Of a DNA stretch of 64,000 nucleotides, positions 52,446-61,965 are shown one piece after another. This stretch comes from Flagellimonas beolgyonensis (lineage in GTDB: Bacteria > Bacteroidota > Bacteroidia > Flavobacteriales > Flavobacteriaceae), in assembly GCF_003992615.1 (NCBI RefSeq), contig NZ_RZMY01000016.1, forward strand, positions 62,001 to 126,000. Reading direction: 5' to 3'. The stretch's first letter is position 1; the number at the start of each line of letters is the position of its first letter. The notes beneath the pieces are model-generated. The model searched no databases and was not told where the DNA came from. It saw only the letters and a program-made list of their open reading frames with translations. The translations under genes and the position numbers were made by a program.

Positions 52446-53840
52446 ATGAGAACCTTTCCTTTTTACATCCTTTTGTTGTTTGGATGGATTATGTACGGGC
52501 AACAAACGGTGTACTACACCTTGACCCATACCCCCAATTCCAACAACATTGAAGTGGCCATTAATTTTGAGCCCATGAATGCCGAGAAGGTACGATTGAT
52601 TATTCCCCGAAGTGCTCCGGGCACCTATAGCCTTACTAACTACAGGGCATTTGTGGAACAGGTAGTGGGCACTTCTACCAACGGAACAATGGCAAAGGGC
52701 ACCATAGGTGATGGCTCTTTTTTTACTTTTGAAGCAGAGAGTGAACAACTGGCACAAGTAAGTTACCAATTAGATCTTGAAAAAATGGAAACCCAATTAT
52801 TGGACGGGGACGCCAGCTCTAAATCCAGAACAAACTACGTGGGACTATTGGGTTACTCCGTTTTTGGGTTTGTGGAAGGTTTGGAGGAAAATCCAATTGA
52901 GCTTACCTTCAAAACAGAACCATCTTGGCCCATTTTTAGCACGTTGGCTCCTACATTGGATCGCCCAAAGGGTTCAGCGAGCTTTCAAGCAGAGAATTTT
53001 GGTGTTTTGGCAGACGGACAGTACACCTTGGGCAAGGATTCCCAAATATATCAAGTCCCAAATGCGCCCATACCTCTTTTTGTGGCCATTTACAGTGAAA
53101 CGGAGGTAAATCTGGAGGAAATTGGTAGAAGGGGATTGTTGGCACTTAATGGTCTCAAAGATTTTTACGGGTATGTACCCATGCCCCACTACACCATTTA
53201 TGAGGAGTTCATCAACCCAAAATCTGACCGACACGATTATGGGTTTTCCATGGAGCATTTGAACAGCATGACCTATACGGGTGACCTTTCACGAGCGGTT
53301 ACATCATACGATCCGAAGGCAAACATCGGAAGCATTGTACACCACATGGGGCATTCATGGATTCCTCTCAGGTCTTACGGAAGAGGATATCGTCCCTTTG
53401 CATGGCAAGTGGCCCCTTTGATCGAGACCATTTGGTTGAACGAAGGCTTTACCTGGTATATTTCTTACGCCTATGTCTTGGAACGGTCTGGCATCTTGAA
53501 TTTTTATAAAAGGAATATGGAAGAAGCCCCAAAATTCATCAAGGAAAAATCTTTGAAGGAACTGTCTTTACTTGGCTCTTCCCAATATGCTGCGGATTTC
53601 AGGATAGGCAAGAACCTCTTCTCTCGTGGGGCCTTATTGGCACACGACCTGGACATGGTAATTCAAAAGGAAACCAACGGGCAAAAATCAATAAAAGATG
53701 CCCTGTTGGGCCTTTTAAATTGGACAAAAACGAATCAACGGGCTTTTGAATATGATGAAATTGAGCCCATCATGTCCAAAGCTACTGGAGTGGATTTAAG
53801 TACCATTTGGGAACAATGGCAGGGCGGTAAGCTTGATTGA
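52446..53840 (+). CDS. M61-like peptidase with degenerate metal site
   Basis: The protein has the length and layout of M61 glycyl aminopeptidases: signal peptide, beta domain, then a thermolysin-like region. The usual HEFFH is IVHHMGH, in which H299 and H303 remain but the catalytic Glu is replaced by His300. The third ligand region WLNEGFTWY is kept. It therefore binds metal at best and probably does not hydrolyse peptides by the standard mechanism. A TATCTTAG box (52415-52422) lies upstream. Confidence 0.82.
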   Translation: MRTFPFYILLLFGWIMYGQQTVYYTLTHTPNSNNIEVAINFEPMNAEKVRLIIPRSAPGTYSLTNYRAFVEQVVGTSTNGTMAKGTIGDGSFFTFEAESEQLAQVSYQLDLEKMETQLLDGDASSKSRTNYVGLLGYSVFGFVEGLEENPIELTFKTEPSWPIFSTLAPTLDRPKGSASFQAENFGVLADGQYTLGKDSQIYQVPNAPIPLFVAIYSETEVNLEEIGRRGLLALNGLKDFYGYVPMPHYTIYEEFINPKSDRHDYGFSMEHLNSMTYTGDLSRAVTSYDPKANIGSIVHHMGHSWIPLRSYGRGYRPFAWQVAPLIETIWLNEGFTWYISYAYVLERSGILNFYKRNMEEAPKFIKEKSLKELSLLGSSQYAADFRIGKNLFSRGALLAHDLDMVIQKETNGQKSIKDALLGLLNWTKTNQRAFEYDEIEPIMSKATGVDLSTIWEQWQGGKLD

Positions 53841-53856
53841 TAATAAATTGAGAAAT

Positions 53857-55092
53857 CTACAACGCTTTCCACAAGGCTTGGATAAAGTCATCTATATCCT
53901 TTTTGCTGGTGAACATGTGACAGGAAATCCGGTTTCCGTTGATACCGGGAAGGGTTTTGATAATGATATCCTGATCTTTAAGTTTACGGGCTATTTCTGA
54001 GTTTTTGGCCTCTTCCAAGGTAAAACTGACGATGCCGCAACTAAGTATATCAGCTTCCGAGCTAATGATGTGGAGCCCCTTTAACTTTGTCAATTGGTCG
54101 TAGCAATAATTACGTATCTCCAAACACCTTTTATACACCCGATCCTTGCCAATTTCCCGATACCATTGAATAGCTGCTCCCAACCCGATCAGGGTCGCCA
54201 CATTTCGTGTACCCGACGATGCTGAATAACTACCAAAACCTGAGTGGGTAAAGGCCATATTGATTTGGGATTTGAACTCTGGAGCCACATAGAGAAAGCC
54301 TGTCTCTTTTGGGCCCATCAACCATTTGTGGCCGCTGCAGGCATAGGCATCCACACCCATTGCTTCCACATCTACTGGGATTTGTCCCATGGCCTGTGCC
54401 CCATCCGCAATCAAGATGATGCCTTTGGGCTTGGTGATTCGGGCAATGGCCTCGAATGGCATCACCAATCCAGTAATGGTATTCACATGGCTTAACAAAA
54501 GGACTTTGGTTCGTTCTGTAATATTGGATTGAACGGTTTCGACAATTTCCTCCACACTGTTGGTGGGCATTGGGAACGATAGCTTCCTTACCACCGTCCC
54601 TTGATTTTCGACAAGGTAGTCCAACCCGACCATGGCGCCACCGTGCTCTTGGTCAGTGGTAAGGATTTCATCCCCAGGTTGTAGCTTTAAAGATTGGGCA
54701 ACCACATTCAACCCCTCTGTGGTATTCCGGGTCAATAAAATATGTTCTTTATCCGCATTGACGAATTCGGCAACTAGCTCCCTCACAGCTTCCATTTCTT
54801 TGCCAAGAGTGCCCCAGTTTTCAACCACGGGGTTCATTTCCAAGGTTCTCATGGTTGCATGTACCAAATCCAAAATCTTCACGGGACTTGGGCCCAAACT
54901 GCCCGTGTTCAGGTAAATTCGATTAGGTGGTATCAACAATTGACTTCTGATCAAGGTGAACAATTCGTCATCGCCCATCGAATCCATCATGTCCAATGAA
55001 ACTGGAAAGAAATCATCCATATACAACCTCGGGACCAATGGGGTCAGACCAAACAATGCCGTATTTTGAAGAAAATGTCTACGCGAAGCCAT
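53857..55092 (-). CDS. Aminotransferase class V-fold protein, Tat-exported
   Basis: PLP-dependent fold-type I protein. The ATG at 55090-55092 (MASRRHFLQNTALFGL) gives a twin-arginine signal and is preferred over 55122. ADGAQAMGQIP and the Schiff-base lysine in SGHKWLMGPKE are visible, as are TNTTEG-type phosphate contacts (TRNTTEGLN). Relatives are isopenicillin-N epimerase-like or cysteine desulfurase-like enzymes; the specific reaction is unknown. It is unusual for a PLP enzyme to be exported. Confidence 0.88.
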   Translation of the reverse strand: MASRRHFLQNTALFGLTPLVPRLYMDDFFPVSLDMMDSMGDDELFTLIRSQLLIPPNRIYLNTGSLGPSPVKILDLVHATMRTLEMNPVVENWGTLGKEMEAVRELVAEFVNADKEHILLTRNTTEGLNVVAQSLKLQPGDEILTTDQEHGGAMVGLDYLVENQGTVVRKLSFPMPTNSVEEIVETVQSNITERTKVLLLSHVNTITGLVMPFEAIARITKPKGIILIADGAQAMGQIPVDVEAMGVDAYACSGHKWLMGPKETGFLYVAPEFKSQINMAFTHSGFGSYSASSGTRNVATLIGLGAAIQWYREIGKDRVYKRCLEIRNYCYDQLTKLKGLHIISSEADILSCGIVSFTLEEAKNSEIARKLKDQDIIIKTLPGINGNRISCHMFTSKKDIDDFIQALWKAL

Positions 55093-55199
55093 AAGTGGAA
55101 AATTAATTCCCTGAAAATACAAATTGCGATCGGAAACTTACCCTCATTTATTTGTAATCAATAATCACAAACCAACTTTATCCATACGCCATTTCATTG

Positions 55200-55207
55200 T
55201 ATCTTAG
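55200..55207 (+). promoter_or_regulatory. Putative -7 box for the serine hydrolase gene
   Basis: TATCTTAG, a relaxed form of TAnnTTTG, lies 27 bp before the ATG at 55235. TTTA lies 19 nt further upstream in place of TTTG. Weak evidence. Confidence 0.4.
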
Positions 55208-55234
55208 TGGGATAACCACCAACCTTTTCCAAAA

Positions 55235-56728
55235 ATGAAACACTTTCTTTATTGCATTACCTGTCTTTTTCTTTTAATTCATCCCAGTCACGCCCAAAAT
55301 AACAAAGCCAAACAGTTGGATGCCATGATTGTCCAGGGTATGGCGGATTGGGAAGTTCCCGGTCTTGTTACCGTAGTGGTGAAAGATGGGGAAGTCCAAT
55401 TTCGCAAAGCCTATGGGGTCAAAAATTTGGAAAGCAAAGCCCCAGTTGACGAACATACCCTTTTTACCATGGCCAGTACCACCAAGGCCATTGTTTGCCA
55501 AGCCTTGGGCATTTTGGTAGATCAGGGTAAATTGAACTGGACGGACAAAGTGCGTGATCATCTCCCCTATTTTCAACTTTCGGACCCCTACATTACCGAA
55601 GAAGCACGTGTTCAAGACCTGCTCACCCACAATCTGGGCATAGAACAGGCCGATTTGCTTTGGGCGTTGGACAGTGTGTCCACCAAAGAAACCTTAAAAC
55701 GATTTGCCCATTCCAAAAAAGGATACCCGATGCGCGCCGGTTTCGATTACAATAATGTAATGTATGCGGTGGCCGGGGAAGTGATACAAGCCGTGAGTGG
55801 ACAACACTGGACCGATTTCGTCACCGAAAATATTTTTAAACCTATAGGAATGACGGATGCTGTGGCCAAATCCGCGGACATCTTTAAAAAAGGAAATTAT
55901 ACCACCCCCTACCTCAACGATTTGGATGAAGGTATTGTGCAGGTGGATTACAATCTTTCAGATCAGATCGGGGCCGCGGGTATGATCTGGGCCAGCCTTT
56001 CGGATGTGACCAATTACTTAAAATACCTGGAGAACGATGCTGTGGTGGGCAACGACACCATTTTGAGCAAAAAAACCTTCGATTACCTGTTTAAGCCCCA
56101 CGCATTTGTTACCGATGCGAGCTTCTACCCTACCCAACAACTCACCAAGCCCCACTGGAAAACCTATGGTTTGGGTTGGTTCCAGCACGATTACCGCGGT
56201 GAAAAACTCGATTTTCACACAGGAAGTCTCGGGGGACTGATTGCCATTTGTGGCATTATTCGGGATAAGAACACCGCCGTTTATGTGTTCGCCAATATGG
56301 ACCATGCGGAATTACGGCATGCCATCATGTACAAAGCCATGGATCTATTTGCCTTTGATGACAACAGTACGGACTGGCATCAGGATATTTTTGAACTCTA
56401 TTCCAAGTTCAAAAAGCAACAAAAAGAATATGTGGAGAAAATGCGCAGCGACAGGGTCAAGGACACTGACCCCACTTTGGACCTAGCAGCCTATGAAGGC
56501 GAATATACCCATCCCATGCTGGGAAAGGCTATGGTGAAAAGAACGGACAATGGGTTTAGTATTGATTTCAACAGTTTTGTGTCGTTGGACACCTACCATT
56601 GGCAATACAACACCTTTATGTCGACCAAGGAAAATCCATATCGGGCAGAGATTGATTTCAACTTTTTGATTGGGTCCGATGGGAAAGTGAAGGCTTTAGA
56701 GGCGTTCGGTGAAAAATTTGAAAAATAA
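55235..56728 (+). CDS. Serine hydrolase, beta-lactamase/class C family
   Basis: A signal peptide ends at PSHAQN. The SxxK motif is in TMASTTKAIV, the YxN motif in DYNNVMYAV and the third motif near FHTGSLGG (HTG). A C-terminal DUF3471-like domain (about 385-497) follows. The family includes esterases and D-amino acid peptidases and is not evidence for antibiotic resistance. It stands alone with its own terminator downstream. Confidence 0.9.
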   Translation: MKHFLYCITCLFLLIHPSHAQNNKAKQLDAMIVQGMADWEVPGLVTVVVKDGEVQFRKAYGVKNLESKAPVDEHTLFTMASTTKAIVCQALGILVDQGKLNWTDKVRDHLPYFQLSDPYITEEARVQDLLTHNLGIEQADLLWALDSVSTKETLKRFAHSKKGYPMRAGFDYNNVMYAVAGEVIQAVSGQHWTDFVTENIFKPIGMTDAVAKSADIFKKGNYTTPYLNDLDEGIVQVDYNLSDQIGAAGMIWASLSDVTNYLKYLENDAVVGNDTILSKKTFDYLFKPHAFVTDASFYPTQQLTKPHWKTYGLGWFQHDYRGEKLDFHTGSLGGLIAICGIIRDKNTAVYVFANMDHAELRHAIMYKAMDLFAFDDNSTDWHQDIFELYSKFKKQQKEYVEKMRSDRVKDTDPTLDLAAYEGEYTHPMLGKAMVKRTDNGFSIDFNSFVSLDTYHWQYNTFMSTKENPYRAEIDFNFLIGSDGKVKALEAFGEKFEK

Positions 56729-56754
56729 AAAAGGCACCGTTTCGGTGCCTTTTT
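56727..56754. terminator. Terminator of the serine hydrolase gene, shared with the convergent gene
   Basis: GGCACCG (56733-56739) pairs with CGGTGCC (56743-56749), with A residues before and T residues after, so it works on both strands. Confidence 0.88.
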
Positions 56755-56773
56755 CATCCTTCTTCATAACGTA

Positions 56774-57337
56774 TTAGTTGCCAAAACTGTTGGCCAATCG
56801 TGGTTGTGGGCTTCTGCTCCGCATAAACAAATCCGTAAGCGGTTTAAAGTGTCGCCTCCACTGAAATGGAGCAAAATCGAACCACAATTTAACTTCAGGG
56901 GCATTGCCTTCCTCCACACAGAACCCACCATCAATGGTAAAATCAATGTACGGTACTTGGTTGGCAGATTCCTCTACCCCATCCTGGTAGGTAAACCGGT
57001 TGCCCCATCCCGCCACATAAAAGCGGAGTTTGGTGTAATTACCATCCGGAAGGGAGACCACGCTGCGCGAGCGCAAGAAACTGCCCGAGGGGATACCTTT
57101 AAGGGTAACAGGGTTCTGTCCAGGAAAATCTATTATAAAGTACTCATTGCCTTGTTCATCGATGGCCGAGAACTTGGTAATGTTCAAGATCATTTCGGAA
57201 ACCTTCAGCGACTTAGCCGCCTCATTCTTCAAGATCAACTCAGCTCCCTTTTGTGGGGCACTGTACCAATCCGCCATTACGCTCGGCGTATAGGGGACCG
57301 TTGACCAAATCGTTGGATAAAAAATTGTTTTCTTCAT
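56774..57337 (-). CDS. Cytoplasmic protein of unknown function
   Basis: The ATG at 57335-57337 (MKKTIFYPTIWS) is preferred over 57400. The 187-residue protein has no signal peptide or membrane segment. It contains DFPGQNPVTLKGIPSGSFLRSRS and a C-terminal basic tail MRSRSPQPRLANSF. I do not recognise the family. Confidence 0.55.
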   Translation of the reverse strand: MKKTIFYPTIWSTVPYTPSVMADWYSAPQKGAELILKNEAAKSLKVSEMILNITKFSAIDEQGNEYFIIDFPGQNPVTLKGIPSGSFLRSRSVVSLPDGNYTKLRFYVAGWGNRFTYQDGVEESANQVPYIDFTIDGGFCVEEGNAPEVKLWFDFAPFQWRRHFKPLTDLFMRSRSPQPRLANSFGN

Positions 57338-57513
57338 AGCTGTGTACATTTTCAGTATACAGGTACAAAGTTGCGGTGGATTAATTGCGCCCACGTCCAA
57401 TAAATTGACCAGTTTCTATGCTCCATTACCTTAAATGCCCGTTTTTAAGATTTTTTTTGGTTAAAATGACATATCGTTTGTTTCCTATCTTTAAAAAACC
57501 ATAGCAAAACACA

Positions 57514-59346
57514 ATGAAACACCAACTTTTTGGACTCTTGGCCCTATTCTGCTTGAGTTTCAACCTTTCTGGACAGGAGGGTCACAATTTACTCATCAAC
57601 GCCTACAACAGACCGTCCACTTCTTTAAATGGAAACTGGCACTATATTGTAGACCCTTATGAAAATGGTTATTACAATTATCGGTATGAGCCCTTCGACC
57701 AGCAGGACAATCCTTCCCCCAATGCGTATTTTACGAACACCAAGGCAAAAAGTCCATCCGATTTGATCGAATATGACTTTGACCTTTCCGATACGATTCA
57801 GGTACCGGGGGACTGGAATACCCAAAAAGAGAAATTGTACTACTACGAGGGCACGATTTGGTATAAAAGGTCCTTTGATTATGTGAAATCAAAAGACAGT
57901 AATAGGGTTTTTGTGTATTTCGGGGCTGCCAATTATAAAACCGAGGTGTATTTGAACGGTCAGAAATTGGGTGTCCATATGGGTGGCTTTACCCCGTTCA
58001 ATTTTGAAGTCACCAATCTGCTAAAGGAAAAAGACAATTTTTTGGTTGTAAAGATGGACAATAAACGCACAAAAGAAGGCGTACCCACCTTAAATACCGA
58101 TTGGTGGAACTACGGTGGCATCACCCGTGATGTAAAATTGATTGAAACCCCTTCCACTTTTATCCGGGATTACTTTATTCATTTGGACAAACAGGATAAT
58201 GGACTGATCGTTGGTGAAGTACAATTGGAAGGTTCATCGATAAACAACCAAACTGTTTCCATCCAAATTCCAGAACTGAAACTGCAAACGATAGTCACCA
58301 CAGATGCTTCCGGAAAGGCCCAGTTTAAAATGAAATCAAAAAAAATAAGCTATTGGTCACCAAAAAATCCGAAGTTATACCAAGTACGGTTGATAACCGA
58401 CACGGAGCAACTCCAAGACCAAATAGGATTCCGGAGCATTTCCACGCAAAACGAAAACATTTTGCTCAATGGTGAGCCTATATTTTTAAAAGGCATCAGT
58501 CTGCATGAGGAAAGCCCGATTACCAAGGGGCGTGCAAATACGGTGGAAGATGCCAAAAAAGTATTGGACTGGATCAAGGAGATGGGCGGCAATTATGTGC
58601 GATTGGCCCATTATCCCCATAACGAACACATTGTTCGATTGGCCGATGAAATGGGGATTCTGGTTTGGGAAGAGAATCCCGTGTATTGGACCATACAGTG
58701 GAAAAACCCGGAAACGTTCAACAACGCCGCCAACCAATTGGAAGAAATGATATTTCGGGACAAGAATCGAGCGTCGGTCATCATCTGGTCCATGGCCAAC
58801 GAAACACCTGTTAGTGAAGCCAGAAACCAATTTTTAAGCGAGTTGATTGAAAAAGCGCGATTTCTGGACCCAACCCGATTGATCAGTGCCGCGTTGGAAC
58901 AAAGCAATTCAAAAAATGATCCCAATATCAAAATCATTGACGATCCCATGGCCGAACTGGTCGATGTGCTCAGTTTTAACCAGTATATGGGCTGGTATGT
59001 GGGTACGCCTGAAATTTGTAGGGACATCCAATGGAACATTACCCAGAACAAACCCGTGATCATTTCGGAATTTGGGGGTGGGGCCAAACAAGGGCTTCAT
59101 GGTGATAAAAGTACCCGCTGGACGGAGGAATATCAGGAATTCCTGTATCAAGAAAATTTGGAAATGCTTTCCAAAATCAAACAATTGCGAGGTATGTCAC
59201 CTTGGATTTTGGTCGATTTTCGTTCACCACGCAGACCCTTGCCCAAAATTCAGGACGATTACAACAGAAAAGGGTTGATTTCGGAAGATGGAACCAAGAA
59301 AAAGGCCTTTTGGGTACTCAAGGAATATTACGATTCCATGAAATAG
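57514..59346 (+). CDS. Glycoside hydrolase family 2 protein (beta-glucuronidase-like)
   Basis: Exported 610-residue glycosidase. A signal peptide (LFGLLALFCLSFNLSGQ) is followed by a sugar-binding jelly-roll domain (about 60-190), an Ig-like domain and the TIM barrel. LKGISLHEESP and NYVRLAHYPHNE are typical of the family. The acid/base glutamate is in SMANETPVS and the nucleophile in PVIISEFGGGAK. Substrate is probably a beta-linked glucuronide or galactoside of algal or plant polymer; it cannot be fixed. Confidence 0.92.
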   Translation: MKHQLFGLLALFCLSFNLSGQEGHNLLINAYNRPSTSLNGNWHYIVDPYENGYYNYRYEPFDQQDNPSPNAYFTNTKAKSPSDLIEYDFDLSDTIQVPGDWNTQKEKLYYYEGTIWYKRSFDYVKSKDSNRVFVYFGAANYKTEVYLNGQKLGVHMGGFTPFNFEVTNLLKEKDNFLVVKMDNKRTKEGVPTLNTDWWNYGGITRDVKLIETPSTFIRDYFIHLDKQDNGLIVGEVQLEGSSINNQTVSIQIPELKLQTIVTTDASGKAQFKMKSKKISYWSPKNPKLYQVRLITDTEQLQDQIGFRSISTQNENILLNGEPIFLKGISLHEESPITKGRANTVEDAKKVLDWIKEMGGNYVRLAHYPHNEHIVRLADEMGILVWEENPVYWTIQWKNPETFNNAANQLEEMIFRDKNRASVIIWSMANETPVSEARNQFLSELIEKARFLDPTRLISAALEQSNSKNDPNIKIIDDPMAELVDVLSFNQYMGWYVGTPEICRDIQWNITQNKPVIISEFGGGAKQGLHGDKSTRWTEEYQEFLYQENLEMLSKIKQLRGMSPWILVDFRSPRRPLPKIQDDYNRKGLISEDGTKKKAFWVLKEYYDSMK

Positions 59347-59396
59347 ATCATGTTGGGAATCGGGTAAAAACACTACCTTGATCTTTTTGCCAAAGC

Positions 59397-60146
59397 ATGA
59401 AATTCAACTATATTTTTCTCTTACTGGCACTGGTTGCGGAAATCGTGGGAACCATTGGAGGATTTGGTTCCTCCGTCTTTTTTGTCCCCATTGGAAACTT
59501 CTATTTCGACTTTTATTCCGTGTTGGGCATGACGGCCATTTTTCACCTCTCCAGCAACCTCAGTAAAATATGGCTGTTCAAAAAAGGGTTGGACAAAAAA
59601 TTGCTGCTCTATATTGGCCTTCCATCTGTTGTTTTTGTTGTCTTGGGCGGATTTATGTCCAAATGGGTGAACACGGGTGTCTTGGAAATTGTATTGGGTA
59701 TTTTTCTGGTCCTTTTCAGTTTGTTGTTTTTGTTGCGAAGCGAGATCGTGGTTCTTCCCAACAAAAGAAATGCCGTTGTTGGAGGCACCTTATCCGGATT
59801 TTCTGCCGGGCTACTGGGTACCGGAGGGGCCATCCGCGGACTTACCATGGCCGCTTTCAATCTGGACAAAAATGCCTTTATTGCCACCTCTGCCTTTATC
59901 GATTTTATGATCGATTTCTCCAGGACCTTCGTGTATTATGAAAATGGGTATATCGGGAAACAGGAACTAAGTTATCTGCCCTTCCTTTTGACCATAGGTT
60001 TGGTGGGAACGTATTTGGGAAAGCGCATCCTGCATCACATCCCGCAGGAAAAATTCAGAAAGTTGAGTTTGTTGTTCATCTTGCTCATCGGGTTGGCCAC
60101 CATTGCCAAACTGGCTTTTGACCATTGGGGTCAATCGGCTTCGTAA
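59397..60146 (+). CDS. TauE/SafE family membrane transporter
   Basis: A 249-residue membrane protein with about eight hydrophobic segments. The family motif GTIGGFGSSVFFVPIG is at the N-terminus and the second repeat is GTLSGFSAGLLGTGGAIRG. Members move sulfite, sulfoacetate or related anions. Its 3' end overlaps the convergent MarR gene by 16 bp. Confidence 0.88.
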   Translation: MKFNYIFLLLALVAEIVGTIGGFGSSVFFVPIGNFYFDFYSVLGMTAIFHLSSNLSKIWLFKKGLDKKLLLYIGLPSVVFVVLGGFMSKWVNTGVLEIVLGIFLVLFSLLFLLRSEIVVLPNKRNAVVGGTLSGFSAGLLGTGGAIRGLTMAAFNLDKNAFIATSAFIDFMIDFSRTFVYYENGYIGKQELSYLPFLLTIGLVGTYLGKRILHHIPQEKFRKLSLLFILLIGLATIAKLAFDHWGQSAS

Positions 60147-60619
60147 TTCTCTCCGATTTGATCCAGGACCCGTAAAAACGTTTCGAATTCTGTTGGGTCA
60201 ATATCCTTGAGCGCCAATTTTCGCAATTGCAGTGCAGTGGGTAAGGTTCGGTCCAGGATTTCCTGTCCCTTGGGCGTAAGTGCAAGCTTAAACCGTTTTT
60301 GATCTCCATCAAAACGGGTCTTTGTGATCCAACCGTTGCGCTCCAAGCCGCTGATCACCCGGGAAATTGTTGCCCTATTTCGGAAATTGCCCTTTACAAT
60401 GTCGCGTTGGCTGGCCTTTTTGCCCAACTGATGGATTTGGTACAAGATCACCCATTGCTCAATAGTGGTATTTACCCCAAGATCTTCAAAGGCACGCAAA
60501 TAGGCCTTTTGGATTTTGCGGAGTACCAGGTCCAAGTGGAACCCCATTCCCTGTATTTCATCGATACGGCTGAGCATGTTTTTATGATTGGGCACAAAAA
60601 TAGGGAAAGTGTTCTTCAC
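60131..60619 (-). CDS. MarR family transcriptional regulator of the tyrosine-degradation genes
   Basis: A 162-residue winged-helix repressor-type protein (SQRDIVKGNFRNRATISRVISGLERNGWI, with the wing TRFDGDQKRFKLALTPKG). It is divergent from hpd, and a 15-bp palindrome TTGTTG-CAT-CAACAA lies in the shared intergenic region over the hpd -7 box. The likely model is repression relieved by a tyrosine metabolite such as homogentisate; that is inferred from position. Confidence 0.88.
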   Translation of the reverse strand: MKNTFPIFVPNHKNMLSRIDEIQGMGFHLDLVLRKIQKAYLRAFEDLGVNTTIEQWVILYQIHQLGKKASQRDIVKGNFRNRATISRVISGLERNGWITKTRFDGDQKRFKLALTPKGQEILDRTLPTALQLRKLALKDIDPTEFETFLRVLDQIGENYEAD

Positions 60620-60697
60620 GGGAATTCATCCATAAAACCCCAATAAATTTTAACCCAATTTTTGATCCACGAAATCGCTTTCGTAAGCCAAAATTAT

Positions 60698-60717
60698 TAC
60701 TTTTGTTGCATCAACAA
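60698..60717 (+). promoter_or_regulatory. hpd promoter -7 box overlapped by a MarR-type operator
   Basis: TACTTTTG (60698-60705) matches TAnnTTTG. A perfect palindrome TTGTTG-CAT-CAACAA (60703-60717) overlaps its end and the expected start of transcription, the place where a repressor would block initiation. The -33 element is not clear. Confidence 0.5.
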
Positions 60718-60752
60718 CAAAATTAACTGAAAAAACAAAAACATACCGTACT

Positions 60753-61886
60753 ATGGATACTTCAACACTTCAAAAAACCAAGGATACATCCACCGATTTT
60801 ATGCCGATCAACGGCACCGATTATATTGAACTGTATGTAGGCAATTCCAAGCAAGCCGCCCATTTTTACAAAACGGCCTTCGGATTTCAGTCTTTGGCCT
60901 ATGCCGGATTGGAAACCGGACTGAAGGACAGGGAAAGCTATGTGGTGGCGCAGGATAAAATCCGTTTGGTACTCACCTCACCCCTGCAGAGTGGAACCGA
61001 AATCGGAAAACACATCGACAAGCATGGTGACGGTGTAAAAGTGGTGGCCCTTTGGGTAGAGGATGCAACCTATGCCTATAATGCGGCCATGGAACGCGGC
61101 GCCAAATCGTACATGGAACCCAAAGTGGAAGAAGATGCCAGCGGTAAGGTGGTACGTTCCGGAATCTACACCTACGGAGAAACCGTGCACATTTTTGTGG
61201 AGCGCAAGGACTACAATGGAACTTTTTTGCCAGGATTCAAAAAATGGGAAACCCCAGACTACAATCCAACTTCAACCGGTTTGATGTTTGTAGACCACAT
61301 GGTAGGCAATGTTGGATGGAACAAAATGAACCACTGGGTAAGTTTTTATGAGAACGTTTTGGGCTTCAAAAACATCCTTTCGTTTGATGACAATGACATT
61401 TCCACCGAATACACCGCATTGATGAGCAAGGTGATGAGCAACGGCAACGGGCGCATCAAATTCCCGATCAACGAACCTGCGGAAGGAAAGAAAAAATCAC
61501 AGGTGGAAGAGTATTTGGATTTTTACGAAGGCGAAGGCGTACAGCACATTGCCGTAGCAACCGATGACATCATCAAAACCGTTCGCGATTTGAAAAGTCG
61601 TGGCGTTGAATTCCTACGTGTTCCGGATACGTACTACGATGCCGTGACCGACCGTGTAGGTGAAATCGACGAGGACATTGCCCCATTACGTGAATTGGGC
61701 ATTTTGGTGGACCGCGACGATGAAGGTTACTTATTGCAAATCTTCACCAGGCCCGTAGAGCCCAGACCGACCATGTTCTTTGAGATCATCCAAAGAAAGG
61801 GAGCACAATCATTCGGAAAAGGGAATTTTAAGGCCTTGTTCGAAGCCATCGAGCGTGAGCAGGAAATTCGAGGCACTTTGCATTAA
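60753..61886 (+). CDS. hpd: 4-hydroxyphenylpyruvate dioxygenase
   Basis: A non-haem iron enzyme that converts 4-hydroxyphenylpyruvate to homogentisate in tyrosine catabolism. Two vicinal-oxygen-chelate domains are seen. The iron ligands are the histidine in FVDHMVGNV, the histidine in GEGVQHIAVATDD and the glutamate in TMFFEIIQR. The end FGKGNFKALFEAIEREQ is typical. The 377-residue length fits the bacterial enzyme. It heads the hpd-hmgA-fahA run. Confidence 0.97.
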   Translation: MDTSTLQKTKDTSTDFMPINGTDYIELYVGNSKQAAHFYKTAFGFQSLAYAGLETGLKDRESYVVAQDKIRLVLTSPLQSGTEIGKHIDKHGDGVKVVALWVEDATYAYNAAMERGAKSYMEPKVEEDASGKVVRSGIYTYGETVHIFVERKDYNGTFLPGFKKWETPDYNPTSTGLMFVDHMVGNVGWNKMNHWVSFYENVLGFKNILSFDDNDISTEYTALMSKVMSNGNGRIKFPINEPAEGKKKSQVEEYLDFYEGEGVQHIAVATDDIIKTVRDLKSRGVEFLRVPDTYYDAVTDRVGEIDEDIAPLRELGILVDRDDEGYLLQIFTRPVEPRPTMFFEIIQRKGAQSFGKGNFKALFEAIEREQEIRGTLH

Positions 61887-61965
61887 AAATTGTACTTTTT
61901 AGGTGTTGAATATTGAGTAAATCATTTTACCCATAACCCAGCACCTTTAACTTAAAACTTTACGA

